From Akkermansiaceae bacterium UBA1518 (GTDB lineage: Bacteria; Verrucomicrobiota; Verrucomicrobiia; Verrucomicrobiales; Akkermansiaceae), in the NCBI GenBank assembly GCA_002323895.1, contig DCQM01000159.1:1-21934 (forward strand): DNA of 21,934 bases, in the 5' to 3' direction. The position numbers were made by a program, and so were the translations under genes. Under the pieces are notes generated by a model. The model saw nothing but the letters and a program-made list of their open reading frames with translations. It did no database searches and was not told where the DNA came from. This document shows positions 14,582-21,360 of the stretch, in pieces. Positions within the stretch are counted from its first letter, which is position 1. Each line of letters opens with the position of its first letter.

Positions 14582-15952
14582 AGCAAACTGGCAGCACTTC
14601 CGTCCGTCGAAAAACTAGCCTCTTCACTTGCGCCGGAGGTTTCACTTCCTCGACCGCTGGTGAACCTTTTTGTCCGGCGCGAAATCGACCGCTTTCGTCA
14701 GCTCCTCCTCGCCGACGAGAATCACACCAGAGAAGAAATCGAAAAAGCAACCCAGCAGGGCCTTATCAGGTTTGCGAACTCACGACTCCAATCTGTCATT
14801 AATGCAACTGGCGTTCTCATTCATACCAACCTAGGCCGCTCTCCACTTGGTCCACGTGCCGCGACTGCTCTTGAAAAAATTGCAACCGGCTACTCAAACC
14901 TCGAATTTGATCTTTCCTCAGGCACACGTGGAAAACGGGCCGAATATCTTGAAACTGCTCTCGCCTGCCTTCTCGAAACCGAAGCTGCTACCGCCGTAAA
15001 CAACTGTGCAGCCGCTCTGGTCCTTACCCTCCGAACCCTAGTCGAAGAAGGTAAAAACGAGGTCATCGTTTCGCGTTCTGAGCTCGTTGAGATCGGGGGA
15101 GGATTCCGTATACCTGAAATTCTGGAAACCTCCGGAGCCAAACTCGTAGAAGTGGGGGCGACTAACAAAACGCACCTTCACGATTACGAAAAAGCAATCA
15201 CACCTCAAACGGCTCTCATCCTTAAGGTCCACCGTTCTAACTTCTATATCGATGGATTCATCGGCGAACCCGAGATTCCTAAAATCGCCAAATTAGCGCA
15301 CGATCATGACCTTCCACTCATCGAAGACCTCGGCTCCGGGGCTATGATAAACACCGACAAACTGGCACCAATCGAACACGAACCCACCCCACAAGAATGT
15401 CTGCGCCGCGGAATTGACCTCGTCATATTTTCTGGCGATAAACTCCTCGGAGGTCCTCAATCGGGCATTATTGGCGGAAATACTGAGATGATTTCCAAGA
15501 TTAAAGATGAGCCATTTTTTCGAGCCGTTCGTTGCGACAAGCTTATTCTTACCACACTACAGGAATCGATTGACCAGTATCTTGAAACTAAAGCTAATCC
15601 AACCGAAAGCGATGTTCCGGTTTTGACCTTCCTTTCAAAGTCAATCGATGAGCTCAAGGACCGGGCTAAGATCATCACCAAAGAGCTTCCAACTGAAAAC
15701 ACTGAGATCACAATCGAAAGCACCTTAGCCCGCCCAGGAGGAGGAACCATGCCGCGCAGCGAATTTCCTTCAATCGCGATCAAGCTAGTCCCAAATAACC
15801 AATCGGTCACCAAACTATCGAAAAAGCTCCGCCTCAGCGAATCAGCACTCGTTGGCTACACCACAGAAGATGCTCTCTTCATCGATCTTCGGACAATATT
15901 TCCAGAAACAGATCACAAAGTTACCGAAGTTCTTAAAACTGCGCTTTCCTAG
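14579..15952 (+). CDS. selA: L-seryl-tRNA(Sec) selenium transferase
   Basis: PLP enzyme converting seryl-tRNA(Sec) to selenocysteinyl-tRNA(Sec) with selenophosphate; 457 aa, normal for bacterial SelA. Visible family blocks: LPSVEKL at the start, VINATGVLIHTNLGRSPL, GYSNLEFDLSSGTRGKR, AVNNCAAALVL, SRSELVEIGGGFRIPEI, GATNKTHLHDYE, LKVHRSNFYIDGF and FSGDKLLGGPQSGII, with Lys288 as the PLP Schiff-base lysine, then RPGGGTMP near the C-terminus. All key blocks are intact, so the selenocysteine pathway is probably functional. selB, selD and tRNA-Sec are not in the window; selA and selB are often adjacent, but here the next gene, accA, is convergent. Start sits inside a hairpin. The stop TAG shares CTAG with the accA stop. 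Confidence 0.96.
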   Translation: MSKLAALPSVEKLASSLAPEVSLPRPLVNLFVRREIDRFRQLLLADENHTREEIEKATQQGLIRFANSRLQSVINATGVLIHTNLGRSPLGPRAATALEKIATGYSNLEFDLSSGTRGKRAEYLETALACLLETEAATAVNNCAAALVLTLRTLVEEGKNEVIVSRSELVEIGGGFRIPEILETSGAKLVEVGATNKTHLHDYEKAITPQTALILKVHRSNFYIDGFIGEPEIPKIAKLAHDHDLPLIEDLGSGAMINTDKLAPIEHEPTPQECLRRGIDLVIFSGDKLLGGPQSGIIGGNTEMISKIKDEPFFRAVRCDKLILTTLQESIDQYLETKANPTESDVPVLTFLSKSIDELKDRAKIITKELPTENTEITIESTLARPGGGTMPRSEFPSIAIKLVPNNQSVTKLSKKLRLSESALVGYTTEDALFIDLRTIFPETDHKVTEVLKTALS

Positions 15953-16902
15953 ATCGTCTCCCATTCACCAAAACGCCGAAATTTTTCATAGCGTCTTGCT
16001 TTGAGATCCTCTTTGGAAAGTGCTAGTAGTTCTTTAAGATTCTTGGAAACAATTTCGCGCAGAGCATCGGCAGCTGCATCGGGGTCATGATGAGCACCTC
16101 CCGGAACCTCAGGAATCACGCCATCAATAAGACCTAACTCCGCTAAGTCAGGAGCAGCAATTTTCATGGCGTCCGCAGCTTCCGGAGCATGCTTACGATG
16201 CTTCCATAAAATCGCCGCGCAACCCTCTGGACTGATTACCGAGTAATACGCATTCTCCATCATGAGAACCTTATCGGCTACGCCAATCCCTAAAGCACCG
16301 CCAGAACCACCCTCTCCCAGCACGACAGCTACAATGGGGACATCTAGCAACATCATTTCGCGGAGATTACGGGCAATTGCCTCGGCAATATTTCGCTCCT
16401 CGGCGCCAATCCCAGGAAAGGCCCCCGGAGTGTCTATAAGAGCTACGATTGGAAGCGAAAATTTATTGGCTAACTCCATTAGACGGAGGCTTTTGCGGTA
16501 TCCCTCGGGGTGCGCGCTTCCGAAGTTACGTTTCAGATTCTCTTTAAGATCTCTTCCCTTTTGATGTCCAAGAACGATGCAACGTTGCCCATCAATTGTC
16601 GCGAAACCGCCCGGCATGGCATGATCGTCACCCACAATGCGATCGCCATGTAACTCTGAAAAATCAGTAAACGATCTTGCGATATAGTCCAACATGTAAG
16701 GACGTTTGGTATGACGAGCAATCTGAACACGTTGCCATGGGCTTAGATTTTGATAGATCTCGCGACGAGTTTCAATCAACTTGCCCTCAATCGCCAATAT
16801 TTCCGAACTGAGATCAATATCTTGCGAACGGGATTTGTTCTGAAGCAATTCCAATTCCTTCTCCAACTCAGCGATTGGCTTCTCAAATTCAAGTAGTTCC
16901 AT
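15949..16902 (-). CDS. accA: Acetyl-CoA carboxylase carboxyltransferase subunit alpha
   Basis: 317 aa, close to the 319 of E. coli AccA. It transfers the carboxyl group from carboxybiotin to acetyl-CoA together with AccD, the first committed step of fatty-acid synthesis. N-terminal helical segment FEKPIAELEKELELLQNK, then RHTKRPYMLDYI, FSELHGDR, FATIDGQRCIVLGHQKGRD, the crotonase-fold core RKSLRLMELANKFSLPIVALIDTPGAFPG and GEGGSGGALGIGVADKVLM with YSVISPEGCAAILWK. All conserved. It is last in a leftward operon behind a LysM protein (24 bases) and an unknown gene; accD is not here. Its stop overlaps the convergent selA stop in CTAG (15949-15952). Confidence 0.97.
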   Translation of the reverse strand: MELLEFEKPIAELEKELELLQNKSRSQDIDLSSEILAIEGKLIETRREIYQNLSPWQRVQIARHTKRPYMLDYIARSFTDFSELHGDRIVGDDHAMPGGFATIDGQRCIVLGHQKGRDLKENLKRNFGSAHPEGYRKSLRLMELANKFSLPIVALIDTPGAFPGIGAEERNIAEAIARNLREMMLLDVPIVAVVLGEGGSGGALGIGVADKVLMMENAYYSVISPEGCAAILWKHRKHAPEAADAMKIAAPDLAELGLIDGVIPEVPGGAHHDPDAAADALREIVSKNLKELLALSKEDLKARRYEKFRRFGEWETI

Positions 16903-16926
16903 AATTTGCGCGGCGTGGGGACTCTA

Positions 16927-17817
16927 TCATCGGGTGATTCTTACTTCCACCTCATTTCCGACCCTAATCAGCATCGATAATTCCTCCATATCAGAAGGTG
17001 CTAAAAAAACACCTGAACCAGAATCCATATTCTCATCTCCAGAAAGTGGGCGCAATTGAATCATAGAGCGACCCAATTTTAGTCCAAGAACCTTGCTGGC
17101 ATGGCGATAACTCTGATGGGTTGGAGGATAAGTCTTTCCCTCCGAATATCCATGTTTCCGCGAAATCTTCGCTTGATGATGGCCCCGGCTAATTCTCCCG
17201 AGCTCAAGTTTACGAATCGGGTAATCCTTAGCAAACATATGCTCTTTTTTCTCCTGGTCTCGATAGAAGAGTTCTACTCGCATTTTAGGAAGATTAATTA
17301 ACAGCTTAAAATCAAGGGACATTATCACCAGCTCATCCCCGCTGTGCAAATTACCGAACTCCGTCAACCCGTTGAGGAACATCATGCTGTCTAGCGTGGT
17401 CTTATTCTGAGTAGCAATCTTGAGATATCCCTCACCAGGCGAGACTCGATAGATTCTTTTATTCTCCATATTCTCAATCGAAAGAATCTCGTCCAAATTA
17501 ATCTCTCCGAGAATACGTCTTGCTTCGGGAGAATGATTAGAGTCTGGGTAAAGATTTTCGATCAAATTCAGTTTTTCCTTCGCTTCTTCAATATCCCCCA
17601 GCGCGATGAGTTCGAGTGCTCGATTAAACTCGTATTGCCCGGCTTCAAAATTGATTTGCTCATTCGCCTCAATAATTTCCCCCAAAGGTTTTTGGTCGAC
17701 TGCCTTCGGATCGTTAAAATCCTCCTGAAACTTGTTTAAAAAAAGAACCAGCGCACCGATGACCGCAGCCACAAAAAGGAATGCGAAAATTTTGATGATG
17801 GTAATAATCCCCTTCAT
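16927..17817 (-). CDS. Membrane-anchored LysM protein with degenerate L,D-transpeptidase domain
   Basis: 296 aa. One N-terminal membrane helix (residues 5-28) with a basic start suggests a signal anchor with the rest in the periplasm. Residues 55-110 look like a TPR-type helical pair (NRALELIALGDIEEAKEKLNLIENLYPDS). A LysM peptidoglycan-binding module spans about 121-166 (YRVSPGEGYLKIATQNKTTL...LHSGDELVI). The C-terminus follows the YkuD L,D-transpeptidase layout (KLLINLPKMRVELFYRD, the YPIRKLELG segment, DMEELSMLIRVGNEVEVR), but where active enzymes have S-x-G-C-[IV]-R it reads SGSGVFLAP (266-274), with no Cys and no following Arg. Thus probably a non-catalytic cell-wall-binding protein. Second in the accA operon, 13 bases after the unknown gene. 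Confidence 0.75.
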   Translation of the reverse strand: MKGIITIIKIFAFLFVAAVIGALVLFLNKFQEDFNDPKAVDQKPLGEIIEANEQINFEAGQYEFNRALELIALGDIEEAKEKLNLIENLYPDSNHSPEARRILGEINLDEILSIENMENKRIYRVSPGEGYLKIATQNKTTLDSMMFLNGLTEFGNLHSGDELVIMSLDFKLLINLPKMRVELFYRDQEKKEHMFAKDYPIRKLELGRISRGHHQAKISRKHGYSEGKTYPPTHQSYRHASKVLGLKLGRSMIQLRPLSGDENMDSGSGVFLAPSDMEELSMLIRVGNEVEVRITR

Positions 17818-17830
17818 TTGGAAACTACTT

Positions 17831-18355
17831 CTAAATCAAGCCCCGCCGCTTTAGGTCGAAGCGGTTGATATCCTGTGACTTCATGATCATATCGAGAGTG
17901 AACTTCATAATTCCGACCTCCCAAGCATCGTCAACACTTTGAATAATGGCGAGAGAGGGATTACCGGAAACTCTCACTGCTTCCAATGCCTTATCACTCA
18001 CGCTATCAAGCCGATCGTGCACAAATTCCTTAGAGATATCAGAGCGTTTGAACTGAAAACCATATTGCAGGAAGCTGAGATCAATGCCCTGTTCCTTAAA
18101 ATGCTCTATGACACGGAGAACCTTAGGATCAAATCCTTCCAATTCAATTTCACTGAAGCCATCGGGTTTGATCAGCTGCGGTTTTTGAGCCTCGACCTCA
18201 CCGCGTCGAATACAAACTTTCCCCACGCTATCCATTGGCTCACTCAGAATTTCAAACTCAAACCGAGTCGCACCAAACGTTTCAATCCGACGATCCGGCT
18301 CGTGAATGACCCGGGTCGTCTCCATCGCGTATTGGAAATCATCTGGAGTGACCAT
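17831..18355 (-). CDS. Conserved-looking protein of unknown function at the head of the accA operon
   Basis: 174-aa soluble, mixed alpha/beta protein with no signal peptide or membrane helix. I do not recognise a named family. Notable stretches: TTRVIHEPDRRIETFGATRF and FEILSEPMDSVGKVCIRRGEVEAQKPQLI, which look like a compact beta sheet with many charged turns, and a helical C-terminal half ending FDLKRRGLI. The first part would fit a small enzyme accessory or binding domain; the protein contains one Cys (VCIRRGE). It is 13 bases upstream of the LysM gene and probably co-transcribed with it and accA. A weak promoter-like TTGGCT-18-GATACT (18395-18366) lies just before it, overlapping the tail of the acpP terminator. 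Confidence 0.75.
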   Translation of the reverse strand: MVTPDDFQYAMETTRVIHEPDRRIETFGATRFEFEILSEPMDSVGKVCIRRGEVEAQKPQLIKPDGFSEIELEGFDPKVLRVIEHFKEQGIDLSFLQYGFQFKRSDISKEFVHDRLDSVSDKALEAVRVSGNPSLAIIQSVDDAWEVGIMKFTLDMIMKSQDINRFDLKRRGLI

Positions 18356-18394
18356 CTTCAGGGGAAGTATCGCTTATCATTGGCAAACTAGCCA

Positions 18395-18429
18395 ATAAAA
18401 ATGGTAGGTTCCACTTGGGAACCTACCAT
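18395..18429 (-). terminator. Rho-independent terminator after acpP
   Basis: Perfect 12-bp stem ATGGTAGGTTCC (18401-18412) and GGAACCTACCAT (18418-18429) with a 5-base loop; on the minus strand it is followed by TTTTTATT. It lies 33 bases beyond the acpP stop and insulates acpP from the accA operon. Confidence 0.93.
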
Positions 18430-18462
18430 ATAAAAGCTGGTTTTATTGAACCAAAGTCAGAA

Positions 18463-18702
18463 CTAGGCCTGAGCTTTCTCGACGTGAGAGATGATGTCGC
18501 CAACGCTGATCAGCTTCTCAGCTTCTTCGTCGGGGACCTCGATACCGAACTCCTCTTCAACAGCCATAACGAGTTCGACTGCGTCAAGGGAATCGGCGCC
18601 AAGATCTTCGATCATTTTTGACTCGGGCGTTACTTGATCAGCGGTAACGCCGAGCTGCTCCACGATGATTTCGGTGACTTTTTCTTGGATATTATCTGCC
18701 AT
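18463..18702 (-). CDS. acpP: Acyl carrier protein
   Basis: 79-aa carrier of growing acyl chains in fatty-acid synthesis. The start MADNIQEKVTEIIVEQLGV and the phosphopantetheine site EDLGADSLDAVELVMA with Ser38 are canonical, followed by FGIEVPDEEAEKLISVGD. The ATG at 18702 is chosen because it gives the standard ACP length; the frame stays open to a GTG at 18753 that would add 17 unrelated residues and overlap the upstream gene stop. AAAAGG just before the ATG is a modest ribosome-binding site. Unlike the common fabD-fabG-acpP-fabF order, no fab gene is adjacent; the upstream gene is an unknown membrane protein 47 bases away. Confidence 0.97.
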   Translation of the reverse strand: MADNIQEKVTEIIVEQLGVTADQVTPESKMIEDLGADSLDAVELVMAVEEEFGIEVPDEEAEKLISVGDIISHVEKAQA

Positions 18703-18749
18703 GGCCTTTTGGATTACTGGGACTCCACCTAATTGGCAACCCCTAAAAT

Positions 18750-19616
18750 TCACTCCTTTTCATCCGAATCGGCGGAATCCACCTCTCCGGAAGCTCCCTC
18801 ATCACCGCCTTCTGAGGCCATATCATCGGCCTCGTCGTTTTCATTTTCGTCCACAAGCTCAATCAGCTCACCCTCGAAGTTCTCCAAAACTTTTTGAAAC
18901 AAAGCCTCAGCTGGCGCACCTTCTTCCTCTTTGAATTGCCCATAAACCATGCCGTCAATCTTAGCCTTATTCTCCTTTCCATCTGCCTCATAGACCAAAG
19001 TCGCGAGGCCTTTAGTCTCCCATTTCCGCATATCGAGGGTCTTGATAGTCAGGAATGGGATCAAAGAACCGCCCGGAGGATAGTATCCCTCATCATCGAC
19101 CTTCATAAAACGCCCCCGAGTCCGAAGCAGAAAAAAAAGAGCGATCGTTGTGAGCAATAAGCAAACACACGCAGCAATAAGCTGCTCCCGGATTTGTCCC
19201 GCAGTTTTTGGATCATCCTCGAGATTTACTTTCTGAGGCCAGCCCATCTCGCCACTGTAATCGGCCCAAAGGTCATCGCTTTTGTGATTGGCCATCTGTT
19301 TCAAGATTTCTGGCCACTTTTCCTCGAAATCAGTATTGGAAGGATAGATTGAGCGATCTTCGTCAAAACTAATGGTCTGTTTTTCGACAAAAGCATTCCA
19401 AACCTCCGGAGAGGCCCTGTTCGCATCGACAGTCCAAGCTTCTCCCGCTTGATTGAAAGTGGAATAATTGGCTACCACGTAATTTTTCTCAGGATATCCC
19501 ACTTTCCAATCATAGAGAAAATAGGCTCCAAATCCGCCAAACATTACCAGCATCAAAATAGCCCGCCAAATGAACCACTTGGTAGGACGACAAATCACTT
19601 CGGAGGAGTTTGACAT
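18750..19616 (-). CDS. Two-span membrane protein with acidic tail, unknown function
   Basis: 288 aa from the ATG at 19616; the frame is open further, but MSNSSEVICRPTKWFIWRAI gives a short cytoplasmic lead before the first membrane helix (about 17-35). A roughly 110-residue polar, probably periplasmic, loop follows, rich in Trp and acidic residues (for example WADYSGEMGWPQ), then a second helix (146-165, LIAACVCLLLTTIALFFLL). The cytoplasmic C-terminal part (about 168-255: FMKVDDEGYYPPGGSLIPFLTI, then WETKGLATLVYEAD) looks beta-rich and somewhat PH-like, ending in a very acidic Asp/Glu/Ser/Gly tail. I do not recognise the family. It precedes acpP by 47 bases and may be co-transcribed with it. 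Confidence 0.75.
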   Translation of the reverse strand: MSNSSEVICRPTKWFIWRAILMLVMFGGFGAYFLYDWKVGYPEKNYVVANYSTFNQAGEAWTVDANRASPEVWNAFVEKQTISFDEDRSIYPSNTDFEEKWPEILKQMANHKSDDLWADYSGEMGWPQKVNLEDDPKTAGQIREQLIAACVCLLLTTIALFFLLRTRGRFMKVDDEGYYPPGGSLIPFLTIKTLDMRKWETKGLATLVYEADGKENKAKIDGMVYGQFKEEEGAPAEALFQKVLENFEGELIELVDENENDEADDMASEGGDEGASGEVDSADSDEKE

Positions 19617-19919
19617 ATGACTATGGAAAGAAAAACAACTCCTCCGCCAACATGCAAGGCTGCTATTGGGCAATCAATTTACTCTAGATTTACCCTGACA
19701 CCATCTCACCTTGTTTTCACCACAAAACCTATCGCATAGAAGCCCCCGCAAAGCCTAAATTAGGATCTGGCTACAACGTTGGTGGATTACAGAACGATAC
19801 TGTTGGAATCACAACGCCCATTTTCAGAGCCCCGAGGCTCGGAACATCTAGTAATCTGAAAAAATATACGGAGGCAAAAGGAGGAGATAGAAGCCCAACC
19901 CATCTCCCCATACAGAGGG
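19617..19919. other. 303-base gap without a gene
   Basis: No open frame with gene-like features on either strand. It contains the leader of the leftward membrane-protein gene (with a GGAGGAG at 19635-19641 on the minus strand, too far from the ATG to be its ribosome site) and the 3' side of the repeat-protein gene. A short hairpin, GAGCC (19827-19831) and GGCTC (19836-19840), could be a weak terminator but has no T tract. Otherwise nothing recognised. Confidence 0.5.
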
Positions 19920-21272
19920 CTACCGTCCGCTGCGACCAAGAATTCGCTTCTTCATGCCTTCGTCGATAAACTCGGACGATTCAAGATAGTTGGAAGCTGC
20001 CTTCGGATCTTCACCCATCCAGCGCATCGTAGTCATTCCGATAGACCAGCCCCGTGAGCGTTCATTGGTAATAGACTCGGCAAGTTGAATATTTTCTGCT
20101 GGTGAACCGTTATTATCGCTCATCACGTATGAAGAAACCGCAGAATCCCTAAGCTCGCCATCTGGTTGAGCAACCGCCCAAGCCCTTGCGGCAGAAGGAT
20201 CCTGGACGACCCAGTTGCCGATGACGTTACGCATGGAGTCACGTTGTGCCTTCTCTGACCCGTTAGCGACGACCCAAGCAGCAGCGTCTGCCGGGTTCTC
20301 CCGAGACATTGACTCCGCAACACTCTCAATAGCATCGTCGCGAGAGTCACCCTCAGGAATTTCCAGAGCCTTCTTGGCTGCCAAAGTAGGATTACCATCT
20401 GCAAGCGATCTTACAGCTGCGCCCAATGCGTCACCCCGCTGGTCAGCTGGGAGCCCATTGATAAATGACTCAGCACCATTCCAATCGGCTTTGGCCCATT
20501 CCTTGGCAATGTCAACATTCGCCTTAGTTAGGGCATCCCCCTCCAGTCCCGAAGTCAGACCAGCTGCTCGTTTTGGATCCGTTGTAGCAATCTGAGCGAG
20601 AACCTTTGATGTTGCATCATTTCCGTCTCTACCTTCAAGACCCTTGGCCCAAGCAAGAGCACCTTCAGGATCCTGCTTGGCCCATTCTTTCGCGATAGTC
20701 GCACCTCCAGATCCGCCCCCCATTCGGCCCATCATTCCCATCGCCGCAAACTGTGATTTGTTGGAGGCATAGTAGTCAGCTGCAGCCTTAGGGTCACTCG
20801 CGGCCCAACTTTGGAGAATACCCGGCTTGATCATCATAGACTCCCAGCCCCTCTGACCGTTGGCGTGATCCATGGCATCATAAGGAGAAACTTCCGCCCA
20901 AGCTGCATAGAGTAATGAACCAGCAAGAAAGCGTTCACCCATAGGAAGACCTTTGAGTTTCTCGGCCGCGTCAGCGAGTTCTTCACTCGACATGCTCGAA
21001 TAGAGATCGACAAGGGACTGAACGCGAGCAGTTTGACTAGGAACGTTAGCAACTTCCTCGTAGCTGCTCGGCTTTCCGGAGCCTTGGGCTGTCGAGTTTG
21101 ACGAACTTGAGCTGGAACGCCCTACCGACCGTGAACTTCCAGGGACCCGGGATTTGCTTTTGTCCGCAACATTTTCAGTGGCTGCATCCTCGCCTCCGTT
21201 GTTACCAACGACGTAACCAATGGCTCCGCCGGCTAAGAGACATGATGCTGCGATCGGAAGTAAATTATTCAT
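19920..21272 (-). CDS. Secreted alpha-solenoid protein with about ten 31-32-residue repeats
   Basis: 450 aa. N-terminal signal or anchor MNNLLPIAASCLLAGGAIGYVVG with a possible lipobox-like LLAG preceded by Cys11, then a low-complexity Ser/Gly linker (residues 40-70). From about 115 on the protein is a regular repeat with the core W-A-x-x-D-P-x-A-A-x-x-W/Y: the Pro position recurs at 130, 161, 202, 233, 264 (Trp instead), 295, 327, 359, 391 and 423, i.e. every 31-32 residues, except one 41-residue unit holding a Met/Gly-rich insert (MGMMGRMGGGSGG). Each unit looks like two short helices, so an alpha-solenoid of the TPR/HEAT kind is likely, but the repeat is not one I can name. GGAG lies five bases before the ATG, one of the few clear ribosome sites here. 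Function unknown; protein binding in the envelope is plausible. Confidence 0.8.
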   Translation of the reverse strand: MNNLLPIAASCLLAGGAIGYVVGNNGGEDAATENVADKSKSRVPGSSRSVGRSSSSSSNSTAQGSGKPSSYEEVANVPSQTARVQSLVDLYSSMSSEELADAAEKLKGLPMGERFLAGSLLYAAWAEVSPYDAMDHANGQRGWESMMIKPGILQSWAASDPKAAADYYASNKSQFAAMGMMGRMGGGSGGATIAKEWAKQDPEGALAWAKGLEGRDGNDATSKVLAQIATTDPKRAAGLTSGLEGDALTKANVDIAKEWAKADWNGAESFINGLPADQRGDALGAAVRSLADGNPTLAAKKALEIPEGDSRDDAIESVAESMSRENPADAAAWVVANGSEKAQRDSMRNVIGNWVVQDPSAARAWAVAQPDGELRDSAVSSYVMSDNNGSPAENIQLAESITNERSRGWSIGMTTMRWMGEDPKAASNYLESSEFIDEGMKKRILGRSGR

Positions 21273-21340
21273 AACAGCTCCACTGATAGACTATCGCCCC
21301 GAAAAAACAAACAAACCGTCTAAAAAAATTCAAACAGCAA

Positions 21341-21356
21341 GTTAAGTCGACTAAAC
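21341..21356. repeat. 16-bp near-palindrome upstream of the repeat-protein gene
   Basis: GTTAAGTC-GACTAAAC is an uninterrupted inverted repeat with one mismatched pair, placed 69 bases before the repeat-protein ATG and 5 bases beyond the DksA-family stop. A symmetric operator is possible; as a terminator it lacks a loop. Confidence 0.25.
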
Positions 21357-21360
21357 AGGC

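Noticed and set aside
18703..18753. GTG at 18753 as the start of the acyl carrier protein
   Set aside because: It adds 17 residues foreign to the family and overlaps the upstream stop; ATG at 18702 gives the standard 79-residue protein.
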